From Apiotrichum sp. Y4204 (taxonomy: Eukaryota > Basidiomycota > Tremellomycetes > Trichosporonales > Trichosporonaceae), in the NCBI GenBank assembly GCA_025531455.1, contig JAMYHL010000054.1:186001-250000 (forward strand): a DNA stretch of 64,000 nucleotides, given 5' to 3'. The notes beneath the pieces were generated by a model. That model was not told the origin of the DNA and searched no databases. It worked only from the letters and a program-made list of their open reading frames with translations. Of the stretch, positions 38,144 through 49,245 are shown one piece after another. Each line of letters begins with the position of its first letter. Position 1 is the first letter of the stretch. The translations under genes and the position numbers were made by a program.

Positions 38144-39168
38144 TGGACCACAGTCTTCGCGCGCGGCATCAGCACCACCCACCCCAATACATCAATCGAC
38201 GAGAGAAAATCAGAATATCAGAAGTTTACCACAACCTAACTGGACTGTCTGCATGGCATAGGGAATCATTCTTCTCCTCTTTCTTTCCTGTTCTGCTTTG
38301 TGTTCTTTCGCTGCCATCATTGTCTGCCCTTACGTTGCTCTTTACCATCATCTAATGCGCCATGTGCAACCCCCAATCCTTCGTGGCCCGTGACACACAT
38401 TTGCATGTCCTCGACCGAGGAAATCACCCAATCCCCAGCCCTCAAGCACAATCCCCAACCACCAAACGCCCCCAGGTTCCAAGCAATCCGCAACCAACAG
38501 CAACTGAAACCAGACCCAACAACTAAGCACAGCGCGTCGTGTAATTAGCATTATTGTTGTGATATGCTATGCTACACTTTCAACCGGATGCTTATTGCAT
38601 AGAGGATAAGTGGGCGCTTGGAAGATTGATTTTGACGCGCCGGCGCATCGCGACACGGATGAGATTGAAATGCTGGCGCCGGTCCCCCTCCACACCTTCT
38701 CGGCGCCCATCTTACTTCCTCTTACTTCCGACAACGGTAGCGAGGCACCGGCGTGCGCAGAGCAGATCCAGGATCACTGATAAGAGCAGTACTGATAAGG
38801 ATAAGACTTGCATAACTGCAACTACGTGTGCGCCATCCTGGCAACGGGCAAACAGGTACCAAGTTAACCGGCCTGCCTCGCGGCTCGCGGCAAGTGGGAT
38901 ATCCTCTGAATGGGGAGTAAGTGTAAGAACTAAGATATGAACAAGCAGGGAGGGATAGGAAGAAGATACTGTTCTGAGAGGTATGCTACAACAATGCTGC
39001 GAGTCTCTAATATGATGGGCCGGCCAGGCGGCGTGCAGAGATGATGGGCGCGAGTCGCAGATGATGTCGGCGGCTGGTGGAGGAGAAGGGGGCGTGTATT
39101 GTCTGTTGTTTTGTGGGGCGTGAAGCAATCGCACGGGCAGATATGGTTATCGATAGATAGTGTAGTGT
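38144..39168. other. Convergent spacer
   Basis: 3' flanks of the Mks1-like gene (plus) and the glutaredoxin-fold gene (minus). Sequence after 38,260 is T-rich on the plus strand. No gene was identified. Confidence 0.5.
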
Positions 39169-40437
39169 TTAGTAGACATTGATGCGCTCGGGACGGAGCA
39201 GACGCTCGCGCTCGGCCTTGACCTTGCCGTCCTTGCCGTGTCCGCTGCCACGGCGCTCCTTCTTGGTCAGCTCACGCATGGCAACGGCGTCGTTAGCCGT
39301 AATCAGCGCCTTGAGGTCCTCCATCTCGAGACCGACAATGTCCTGCGCGGCACCTAGCGGCTTGCCCTGGAGGAGCAGCTGGGGGAAGGTCTCGGTGCCA
39401 AGGAGGCGCTGAACGACAGGGATGAACTGGGCGTGGTCCTCGCGCTGGTCAATGTCGATAATGAGGGGCGCCGGCATGATCTTGTAGTTGTCCAGCAGGC
39501 GGTTGAGCTCTATGTGCCAGGGGTCACGCATGCGGCCCATGAGCACCAGAGGGTACTGCAGGTTGACTTCCTCCTTGAGCAGCAAAAGGTCGTCGGCGGC
39601 CGAGGGATCCGCCGGGTCAAACCCGAGGAGAACCGCCGGGTCGACAGGAACGGAAGGGTCGACGTTGGGCGGGAGCGAGTTTCCGGTGGAAGAGGTGATG
39701 AAATCGATCAGAGCAAGGAGCTCGTCTTCGGGAGTGAGGGTGATCGGCTCGGCCTTGATGGTGCGGTGGCTGGGGCGCGACTTTTGGTGCATGGCCTGAG
39801 CCTGGGCAGCGTTGTTGTTAATGTTGACCGGCTTGAGGCCGCTGCTGCCCGTCTCTACGTATCGGCGGCCGGCATAGCCGCGCTCGGCTTGACGAACCAT
39901 GAAGTCGACGCGCTCGGCCTCTCCGACGGCGGACAAAGAGCGCGAGATGAGAATGAGAGCGAAGACGGCCAATGATGTTAGGAGAAGGAGGACCGGACGA
40001 TTACGGCGGGGCACGCGCATCAGGTAGGAGAACGTCGTAACCATTGACTGGGGCTTCTCGCGACGGCTGAGCCTGCCAGGGACAGAGAACCTGGAGGGAG
40101 TGGACGCCCGGGAGGTGCGCTCCTCCATCGCCAGAGCCTTCTCCTCCTCGGCGGCGCTCAAGGGAAACTTGCGCTCGTACCCATGCAGCCCAATACCGAG
40201 ACCGATGGGGTCTGCTCCGACTGGCAGGTCCGCGGGGGTGAGCAGAGTAGGGCTCGGAGGAGAGTGAGCGGGCCGAGGAGAGGTGTCCGGGGTCAGGGGA
40301 GGCATGCCACCGAGCGACGTGAAGATGCCCGTCGTGCGGACCTTTTCCAGGCTGCCGTGCTTTGAGTCTGAGGGAGTGTGGGGAGGCGTGTCCGGGAACG
40401 GCGCCTGGCGGCGCGGCTCATTCGCGTACGACGACAT
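39169..40437 (-). CDS. Membrane-anchored glutaredoxin-fold protein lacking active-site cysteines
   Basis: Intronless 422-residue protein, predicted type II membrane topology. The N-terminal ~145 residues are Pro/Thr/Ser-rich and cytosolic. A single hydrophobic helix (PVLLLLTSLAVFALILIS) follows a basic RVPRRNR, so the C-terminal part should be luminal. After a linker, a glutaredoxin-like domain runs from about residue 300: YPLVLMGRMRDPWHIELNRLL, a strand PAPLIIDID, VVQRLLGTETFPQLLLQGKPLGAAQDI and LEMEDLKALI. The cis-Pro (TFPQLL) and GKPLG turn fit Grx6/Grx7-type secretory glutaredoxins, but the CPYC/CSYS site is replaced by MRDP. No cysteine occurs in the domain, so thiol redox activity is unlikely. 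It ends in a basic Lys/Arg tail. Similar divergent Grx-fold membrane proteins are known in other Tremellomycetes, from my memory of the family. Confidence 0.8.
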   Translation of the reverse strand: MSSYANEPRRQAPFPDTPPHTPSDSKHGSLEKVRTTGIFTSLGGMPPLTPDTSPRPAHSPPSPTLLTPADLPVGADPIGLGIGLHGYERKFPLSAAEEEKALAMEERTSRASTPSRFSVPGRLSRREKPQSMVTTFSYLMRVPRRNRPVLLLLTSLAVFALILISRSLSAVGEAERVDFMVRQAERGYAGRRYVETGSSGLKPVNINNNAAQAQAMHQKSRPSHRTIKAEPITLTPEDELLALIDFITSSTGNSLPPNVDPSVPVDPAVLLGFDPADPSAADDLLLLKEEVNLQYPLVLMGRMRDPWHIELNRLLDNYKIMPAPLIIDIDQREDHAQFIPVVQRLLGTETFPQLLLQGKPLGAAQDIVGLEMEDLKALITANDAVAMRELTKKERRGSGHGKDGKVKAERERLLRPERINVY

Positions 40438-43400
40438 GATGTTCTGTAAATTCCAATCAAGAGTGGCAGATGGCGGAGGGTAAGCAAAGGATTGGCGGGA
40501 TTGGCAGATTCGCGGGGCGCAGAAGAAGCGGTGGGATCGGCAGGGGGTGTGTGCGTGGGGGCGATCGTAGATAAAGAGAGAGACGCGCAGCGGGGATGAG
40601 CAAAACCAAGAGACAGACAAACCAAAGGTGGACAGTTGAAGAACGGTTTCAACAAACAAGAATGGTGGTCAGCAACATATAAAGAACAGAGGTGGGGCAA
40701 TGGAGACAAGTGCCTGCCCGGGCCGGAGCCCATGCAAAGGTGCGTATGATGCAACGGGGAAAGGGCTAGGAAAGGGGGGAAACAAAGAACCCATGATGCA
40801 AGATGCAAGATGCGACATGTGTGTAACATGCTTGTTGTCCGTTGGAGACAAGGGACAAGTTGCGTAGTGGGGGACAGACAAGACGTTGGCCCCTGGGCGG
40901 ATTCCTGACACGGACCGCCAGTCTCGACACGGTCGAGACCGCCACATTGACCGTTGTCACCCGCCACACACATATGCGCACCGTCCACAATCCCCCTAGC
41001 ACGGGCCTTTCGGGGCAAGCACCCATTCCTTCACAGCCCAAGCCATCGATTTTCTCAATACTCACGGAGGTATGCAGCGCAGATATGATATTGCTGTATC
41101 GGTTGCGAGTGATGTGCGCGCTCCGATTGTGGTGGTATCAGGGCGAGAGATGCTGTCGCTGGGCGATTTGAGAATGAGTGTGATGGAGGATCACTGATGA
41201 AGTAAACGAGAGTGGAGCAAGCAAGGGCCAGCCTTATGGACCTTTTCAAAGTTGGGGTTGGGTCTTGGAGTGGTAGTGACCTGATGAGATTGATCGGGGT
41301 TGACGAAAGACTGTGGGAATGGTGAGCACTCTGGAGGCTTTAAGAACAATGGATGTCGGCAGTGTGATGCGCATAAAACAAACTCCCAGGTTGCTTCCCC
41401 ACGGTAATAAAGGACAAGACCTGTTGACTGCAAGCAAGCTTGACATGGGGGCCAACCTTCGTGGTCAGAGTTTTACAGCTCTACGGCATCGACGGCCCGC
41501 CCGGGTCGCAGGAGGCCGCCATCCACAGACGTTGACAAGACCCAACGGATTCACGGAATGCCCTCGTACCTAGACTAGAACCAACTCGACAACCCGCAAG
41601 GTCGAACGAAAGGATCTTTTCAGGTCCCGAGCGCTCGGCAGCGGTGCCTGTGACCCTGTGGGCTCTGAGAGTGGGACGGGGGGTGGGGAGGATGGGTAGG
41701 AGGAGGATGGGAAAAGGGAAGGAGAGAGCGCGGGGAACGAGTGGGAAGGTAGCAGAAAGGGAACAACAGGGAGAGTTTGCCCTGGTTATCGGCAGACCTG
41801 GCACGCTTGCCGCTTCCAGAGATGCCAACATGTCGGAGTCGGAGCCTGTTTGCACAAACTCTGTCATGTTCCTCTCTGACGACTTTTGTGCTCTTGTGTT
41901 GCTGTAATCTCGATAATGACACAGTACACGGTTTCCACCCGCAGCGAGGCGAAACCCACTAGCTTGATGAGCCAGTACCCAGAAGCCAAAGCGCCACCCC
42001 ACGAGCACAAGGGTCCAGATCATGGTACAAACTCTCCTGGTCCATGCGCAAAGCAACACCCGCCGATAGCAGAGCATATCGCGCAGATTAAGCGCACTTG
42101 GTACTCGTGGCCTCTAGGATTGGGTACGATAGAGATTGACAGAAGGCACGAGGGTTTGGAACGGGGGTACCATCGATAGGAATGACACTGCCAAGCACCC
42201 ACACCCAATCACGCCGGATGGTATTGCCTGTTTCACCGAAATGCGCTGCCGAACAAGATGAGGCAGTAAAGAGAGGCACTTACTGTAGTGGCTCGACGAG
42301 GTGCTGTAACAGTAGTGGGCCGTATGATCGGAGCTGTCTGTCGGATGAAGTGGTGACTTAAGATCACGAGAAGAGAAGAGAACCAGCTGTCGTGGTTGAA
42401 GAATGGGAGCGATAACGAGAATAGAAGGGGACATGCAGTCATGGCAGTGTTGTTCGTCTGTTTAAGTTGGTCCCCTCAACTGAGCAAGCTCGAGGTTGGA
42501 GCGGGTGCGAGTGCAGGTGCAACATTTTTGTTGCGGATCGCCAGTCCCGCGGCCTGGGCAGGCTCGGCCATCGTCAGTCGTGTTCAACACGACCCTAGCT
42601 CCTAGACAGAATGATCAACACCGTCATATGCGGGCTGTCGGGCTGTCGGGCGCCTGGGCATGCTCGGCACCTGACGCGTCATGCCTAGTCCCTGTACGCC
42701 TGCCTTGCTCGGATATGCACATCCACTACACCGGTGTTCTGATGACACAATAGATGGCTGATAATGACTAGCCAGTACCGCGACCAACGACGCCTGCGGG
42801 ATGTGTGATCGCTCTGGGAGCGCGGCGCTCCTGAGAACGCGGATTCCCGACGTCCAAACCCTGTCCTATTCGGCGAGCCAAGGTTTTTGTGGGTACTCTG
42901 GGGTCGGCGAGTCCTGATGCTCTGCTATTACTAATGCTCCGTTGTCCTGGCTGCGCCGAGTGGCGCCTCGATGTCCTGCCCAGCCTGGTTTGTCTGGGCC
43001 GGCGTTCCCGGTCTCCACTAGCGAAACATAGGACTGTTATAGCACCACGGACGCGTTGTCGGTAATCGATACCATGCAGGTGGCGCCGCGGATGTCTCTG
43101 GAAAAACCTCAAATCCCTGGTCTTTTGGCCGGCCCGCGTCGGAACCAACGTATGTCCGCCAAAGCCGCGGCAGTTGGTGTACAGTACGAGAGGCATGTCC
43201 TGCAGGTCATGTAGGCTGGGAAATATGCTGCAAACTGTGTCAGAGCGGGCCAGCACAACGACGTAAAGGACTGCCGGACTGCCAGTCTGCCAGCTCGCTG
43301 TCTAGCTAGCTAGCTGCCTACGCACTGCTGCCCTGTGTGCATGCGTGCAGAACACGAGACACACGAGGCAGACGGCAGAGTGCGTACAAACGAGATCGAC

Positions 43401-46400
43401 GTTCAGGTACTGTGAGCACGGCCCTGTGGCGTTTGTGGCGTCGAGCCGGCACAGTACAAGCAATTAGCGACAACCAACAATCCACGGCCCACAAGCGCCA
43501 CCGGTGACAAGCACCCCAACCACCACCGCCCAGCGCCGCCGCCGCCGCCGCCATCCGGCGTTCGTGTAGCGTGGCTGTCACCATGCAGCGACGGAGCTGC
43601 CGAGAGTACGCCGCCTCCGCGGGGCCGACGCGACTGCCTGAACAGAATTTCTGCGGGTGCGAAACGGGGCGGAGGATTAAGACACCTCCGGCGATCCAGC
43701 GAGCTTAGCGGGCCAGCCCCCCAGGCATTAGGGCTAAGGACCGCCAGCTCCAGATATTGGGACAAATATAACGACACGGGACAGAGGCGGCTAAAACTTC
43801 AACCCCAATCCGGACTGTCCTGCTTTTTTTCCGCAGCATCTCCACAGCTGCCAAACCCTGCTGACAGTTCGCGGGCCGGGGAGATTGGTGCTTATCGTCT
43901 ACCCTGCAAGGACACCTGCATCATCACACCAGACCCACCAGGCCACCAGGCCAAACCATCTGAGGACCCTGCTTCCACTGCCCATTGCTGAACCCAATCT
44001 GACGCGCTGCCGCGTGATCGGTGACCGATCCCAACTGTCCCGTCGTCCTACCCACCTCGCAACCGAGCACAGTGCCCTGTTCCATTGGAGGCACGTCCTG
44101 CTTCGATGACATACACGGGAAGGCTTGGCAGAGCTACCGGGCAGCGACTAGTCTGCACCTGTGGAGCCTGTGATGCGGTACTCACTACTTTGCCCTTTCG
44201 TTACACTACAAGCTACAGTACGTCTGCATTCCTCCAGACCCTTCGCCGCGTGAAACGTGATTCCTACTCAGCAGAGCTAGCAGAGGACAGGTATTATAAG
44301 AGCCGATCAATCGGGACGCCGCCCAGCAAAACTCGATTGATGGCCCCGACCAGACAGTCGATGCATCAACAGGGATCCCCCTCTCATCCGCTCACCGTTA
44401 TCTTGCCATCACTAAACACTTCGACACAGATTTTCCACCAGTCAAAGTCACTCGAGCGAACAAAAGAAGCAGGACAAAGCAAATGCTCACGTGAACTTTC
44501 GACTCACGACCAGTCACACACAGTCACGAATGCTAACTGGCAAAGCCAGACACAGAAGTGGAGGGCGGGAGTAATCCTCTGTAAGGTCAGGAAGGTTGAG
44601 GGCTCATCCCGAGTTGGTTAGCGTTTTGCGAGGCCGGCGGCTCTCCTCTCGCAGAGCTACAGCATCCGATGGAGGGGTGGGCTCTTGGTCGAGGGAACTG
44701 GGACGGCAGGCCCGGAACCGAGGCGCGACGGCTCGACCCGCGGGCTCGGCGCAACACACCGCCGGAGGTGGTGGAACGCCGTGCGGCCGTCTTGGCTTTG
44801 TTTCGGTTGCGCTTCACCTCTGGTCCTCGTTACTCTAATTGCAGCTAATGCCAGCGTTGCTATGGTCCGCACGTGGTGACCTGGCAACGCAAGGAACAGA
44901 GAGGTAGATGTAACGACGGTGGAGCTTCTTGTCCAAAAAGTTCCAGCGGTGGTGAGCAAGATGGACCTGGTTGAAACTTAGCTTATCACACTTCCAGGAC
45001 AGGGGTGAAAGTGGATAAAGTTCTGTTCCAGAATTCGTCTGACGGCCGCGGCTCACCACTGACTACAGGCGAGACTAGAAGAACCACGGGCGCATCTGGA
45101 AGCTTTTGACCGTCATTCGCTTCGCGACAAACTTGAAGTCGTAGGCCGCGCCACTTGCGAGGTCAATTGATGTGGCCCTGCGTTTCACGCTAACTTTGCG
45201 CCCCACCTTGTGAGACATTCAATCATTGTTGGAGAGCATATGTACTCCAGCTGATGAGGTCAATGGATATCGAGTCACCGTCCGTGTCGCCGCATCACTT
45301 GCAAGAGACAGATCTGTGAACAGACAGCAAACACCGTGAATGGAGCCTCCGGTGTATATCACAAGCCAATGCAATGCTGAGACCAACACCTCCGACTTGG
45401 GACGGCTAATTCCCATACTAAACGAGGATCTGGCAGCCCGCACAGCACTACGGCTACTATCACCACCCGTCCCAGCCCGCATTGCGTCCCGCAACCCGCG
45501 AACCTGACAGTTCAGTACCAAGATTTCGACATCCTCATTTGGCAGTGGGCACACGATCACACTGCTGCATGACCTGTGTTGCAGTGCGTGGCGCGCTCCG
45601 GTGTGTGGATGCGTGGGTGGCAGTGGTTACGCGTGCTGCCAGATGACTGCATGCTACTGACCGCTCGTATGTACGACTGAACGAAGCGCAGAGCGCCGCC
45701 TCCCCCGCTACTCGGACAGCGACACTTACCATAGGTGGGCGGAAGTCTGAGAAATCGGGGACGGTCAAGAAGACGATCTAATAAAAGGCAGCAATACATT
45801 GGAAACCCGGGGTGAGCTTGCAAGCAAGCACACTGCGCGAGCACCTGAGCAACTGAGAATGTAACCGCGCCAAAGGTCATCAAGGTGCCACCCAGGCCAT
45901 CACCGCCAGTCACTCGGCGCGCTGTGGCCGCTACCCATGCGCGACCTACCCGGCAAAAAGTGGATGTAGTGTACTTTTACTTTTACGCGTTATCAACCCC
46001 CGTTCCCATTATTACTGGCAGGTAGCCAGAGTCGAACGCGCAGATTGTGGATTTAGTGTCGCGTTGTGGAACACTGTTATGGATGCACTAGCGCGCGCGA
46101 CGGTGACACCACCGTTGCCGATCCTTACTTTCCATCAGCGTCGATCTCTGGTGATCACTTTTGCAGATCCACCCCTTATCCACCTCACACCTAACGGATC
46201 ACGCTCGCATTCGCACCACACTCGCACCACAACATTCGGAGTACACCGCACAGCAACTGTTACCCATGTGACGCCCGAGTGCCTCCGAAGTGGCTGTTGG
46301 CGTCGGGCTCGGGCCCTCGCCGCCCCGGCGGTCTCGTTGCAGCCGCCCATGAATGCAGGGGAATACACTCGGAAGGCGCGTAGTGCTGAACGATAACCGG

Positions 46401-47466
46401 TGCGGTGTGATGGATCGCTGGAACGCGAATATGGATGGGCATGCCGCGCCCGGGACCGATCCGCTACTTCGCGCTCCATGGGTCCGTGCTCAGACTCTCA
46501 CGATCTCACAAGAAACATGACCAGCATGGTTAGCGAGCGAGCCGTGCCTAGTGCCGACACGGTGTGTTTCGCGTCTCGGGCATGTTCGTCGTGCCTTGCT
46601 CGTCCTGTTGGCTGGCTGCTATTGTCCTGTCACATTGTCCCACCCCATTCCCACACTTCGTCACACACAAATATTGCGCAAGAGAGAAGGGCAAGCGCCA
46701 AGCGCCCGGGCCGGCCGGGCCTCGCCCTGCGTCACTGCTTCGGTTTGGGTCGCGGTGAATCCGGCTGCTCGCGCCGCTCGCACTCGGTCGGAAGCACCGT
46801 GCTGTGTGGCGCTGCGGAGCTCCACATCTGGCACCATCGCCGTCGCCGCTCCGCTGTCACGAGGCGCATGCGACCTGACTTCCGACTGACCCCTAGATGG
46901 ACGCCGAGTTTCTTTGTCTTCGCGACGCTGTCCCTTATTCACTCGCACCACAGATTGTGCCCTGCCTGACCATGCTCACGCTTCGAGCACAAGCTGCGCC
47001 GAGGCGCAACCTGATAAGCTGAAGTGTACGACCCGTGTCAGATCATATCCGCGTCCGCATGCCCGGCAATCCACTCGCAATTGTGATGGTGGTCACGATA
47101 TCCATGGCGTGGCCTCTACGTAGTTACGCCAGTACGAGTACAATCAATGCACGGCCTAATTCTCAGAGTTCGAGGGTGGTCTTTGGAAGGGGAGGAGGGG
47201 GTTGATACTATCAAGTGAGATTGAAACCTAAAAACATAAGGAGGCCGATATCGCGGAAAGAAAACAGATGGCGCCCAAAACAGGCGAGAGGTATCGATTG
47301 CCAAAAAACACAGGGGTATCGAGTGGGATGTGTCTGGACTAAGAGCCGCATGCTAAAGTTGTGGTGGTAATGGCAAAGTGTTACGGAAAGTGCAAAATCG
47401 TTAAAGTGCAGTCATAAGCGAAGTGTTGTTGGTGGGGATGCAGTCTAAATGCAGTGTATGTTGGGA
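40438..47466. other. Gene-poor block of 7 kb
   Basis: Begins with the leader of the glutaredoxin-fold gene. No gene with sensible codon bias was found on either strand. Visible small features are GATGCAAGATGCAAGATGCG near 40796-40815, a CTAGCTAGCTAGCT palindromic repeat at 43303-43315 and a T-run near 43827. The final ~350 bases (47,110-47,466) are the 3' untranslated part of the next minus-strand gene. Confidence 0.5.
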
Positions 47467-49245
47467 CTAGGCGCTGAGGCCTGCGATATCGTTGACGTAT
47501 TGTCCCTCATAGTAGTTGCCGTTGTACTGAGCTGTAGTAGTAGCGGCGGCGGGAGCAGAGGTGGTGTTGGCAGAGCCCGGTTGGGTCTGCGACGTAGTGT
47601 AGTTGTATCCCTGGTACGAGACAGGTTGATATCCGTAGCCGTAAGGATAAGAGGGCGTGTTGCCGGTAGGGGTTGTGGTGGCCGTCGTTGACGAATACTG
47701 CTGAGCGTTGGTGTCGACAAACGGACGGTAATACTGTTGCGGGTGCGTCTGCTGTTGTTGGGTGTGCTGCTGCACCTGCTGCTGATGTGACTGCTGCTGA
47801 TGCGACTGTTGCTGATGCGACTGCTGGTGCTGCGACTGCTGCTGCTGCGTCTGCTGATGTTGCGTTTGGTGGTGCTGCGTCTGATGGTGCTGAACCTGAT
47901 GCTGACCCTGGGAAGGATGGTGGTGGGTACTAGACAGTGGCGTCGCGCTTTGGGGTTGGGTAGCGGCCTGCTGGGGAATTGTGATGGGTGTGACGCTGGT
48001 TGGCCAGTTGGAGTACGGCGAAACGGCCGACTGGGGTTCCACATAGTGGACAGCAGAGTAGACGTTCTGGTGGGAGGCCAAAGGAGTCAACGCTGGCTGC
48101 ACGTGCACACCGAGCTTATTGCGCTTCATCGGGCGGTCGTTGAAGTCAATGTTCTCCTTGTCAGCGAGGATACGCGACGTCGTGTCGTACTCGGTCTCAT
48201 AACCGCGTTTGCTGGCGGTGACAGCTGGCGGGAGGGACGACTTTTCGAAAAACTCGACGACAACCTCGCTCCACGAGCCATCATCGCTGTCCCTGGTCGC
48301 CGAGCGCCCACGGAGGCGATCCTCGCTGGCCTTGCGAACCTCCTTCGCGATGAGATAGATTTGACGAAGCTCATAGTGCTGGCGGGGAGGGATCGACGAG
48401 CCGATCTCGGCAGTGGCAAAGTGAAGGCGCGAGATTGTCAGTTCGCGATTTTCCGGGGATGTGGCGATCGGGTTCCTATCTCTGCGAGGAGTCGAAGCCT
48501 GCTGAATGATGCTCGAGAGAAGACGGGGACGTTCGTCCTTGTGAAGGTGGTCGGGCTCGATGTGACGCATTCCACGAGGCCACCAAGGCGGGGGGCGACC
48601 CTCGTTGCCCTTCTTGTCCTTGTACGGAAACTTGGTCTGCTTCTTGGGCTCGACAACCTTGATCCATGCCTTGAGAATGTTGGCGCAAACGCTCTGGCCG
48701 AGAGCTGCAAAGCGGTGGCAGTACTCCTTATCCAAAGAGTGAGGAGTAACGACAACGGACGAGATGGGTCGTGCCGGCGCGGGCTTGGCGGCTGAGAAGG
48801 TCGACATTAGCTGGCCGGGTCCAAGAGCTGAGCGGTCGTCGACCTTGATGTCGGTCAAGGAAGTTTCCATAGACGTCGATCCCTCGCCCTCTTCATCTTC
48901 GTCGTCATCATCCTCCTCTCCCTCCTGGCCAAAGCGCTTCTCCTGCCGTTCCACCTCGGCCCATCGCTCCTCGTTCTTGGACTGGATGTTCGCTGCGCGT
49001 TTCCGCAGAACATCCCAGTTGAGGACGCCGTCTGTCCGCTGCTGATTCGAGTCGTCGTAAAAGTGTTCACTAGCGTGTACCTCGATGTTACCCTTTGGGG
49101 TAACGCACACAAGGAGGTAATGGCTGCCGTCCACGTGTGAAGCCTTGTTGGCGGCCTTTGTCACAAACTCGCGCTTGGTCTTCCAATGGCGATTGCATTT
49201 TGCGACGCTGTGGTAGGGCTCCTCGCGGGAGGGGATGCGTGGCAT
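47467..49245 (-). CDS. YDR124W-like helical-bundle protein (DUF2841) with Gln/His tail
   Basis: Intronless 592-residue protein. The N-terminal 110 residues (MPRIPSREEPYHSVAKCNRHWKT at the start, then SHYLLVCVTPKGNIEVHASE) form a small conserved-looking domain, followed by an acidic run (EEDDDDEDEEGEG). Residues ~165-330 carry the YDR124W-like helical bundle: KEYCHRFAALGQSVCANIL, KAWIKVVEPKKQTKFPYK, PPPWWPRGMRHIEPDHL, HKDERPRLLSSII and a second helical part around HYELRQIYLIAKEVRKA. KRGYETEYDTT and a possible nuclear signal (RPMKRNKL) come next. The last 230 residues are Gln/His/Ser/Tyr-rich and resemble transcription-factor activation tails. In Aspergillus fumigatus related proteins lie in the subtelomeric hrmA-associated clusters that affect biofilm form, and the molecular role is unknown. 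The start follows a long CT-rich leader on this strand. Confidence 0.85.
   Translation of the reverse strand: MPRIPSREEPYHSVAKCNRHWKTKREFVTKAANKASHVDGSHYLLVCVTPKGNIEVHASEHFYDDSNQQRTDGVLNWDVLRKRAANIQSKNEERWAEVERQEKRFGQEGEEDDDDEDEEGEGSTSMETSLTDIKVDDRSALGPGQLMSTFSAAKPAPARPISSVVVTPHSLDKEYCHRFAALGQSVCANILKAWIKVVEPKKQTKFPYKDKKGNEGRPPPWWPRGMRHIEPDHLHKDERPRLLSSIIQQASTPRRDRNPIATSPENRELTISRLHFATAEIGSSIPPRQHYELRQIYLIAKEVRKASEDRLRGRSATRDSDDGSWSEVVVEFFEKSSLPPAVTASKRGYETEYDTTSRILADKENIDFNDRPMKRNKLGVHVQPALTPLASHQNVYSAVHYVEPQSAVSPYSNWPTSVTPITIPQQAATQPQSATPLSSTHHHPSQGQHQVQHHQTQHHQTQHQQTQQQQSQHQQSHQQQSHQQQSHQQQVQQHTQQQQTHPQQYYRPFVDTNAQQYSSTTATTTPTGNTPSYPYGYGYQPVSYQGYNYTTSQTQPGSANTTSAPAAATTTAQYNGNYYEGQYVNDIAGLSA
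47749..47925 (-). repeat. CAG/CAC-type coding repeat (Gln/His tract)
   Basis: Imperfect trinucleotide repeat inside the DUF2841 gene, encoding runs such as SHQQQSHQQQSHQQQ and HHQTQHHQTQHQQTQ. Units of 12 bases (GlnSerHisGln) are repeated in tandem with CAA/CAG mixing, so length changes would stay in frame. Confidence 0.9.

Noticed and set aside
42768..43256. 162-codon minus-strand frame
   Set aside because: Arg-rich with no conserved motif; probably chance in GC-rich DNA.
47800..48795. 331-codon plus-strand frame opposite the DUF2841 gene
   Set aside because: It is a shadow of the intronless minus-strand gene; its Leu/Arg/Met-repeat start is the complement of the CAG repeat.
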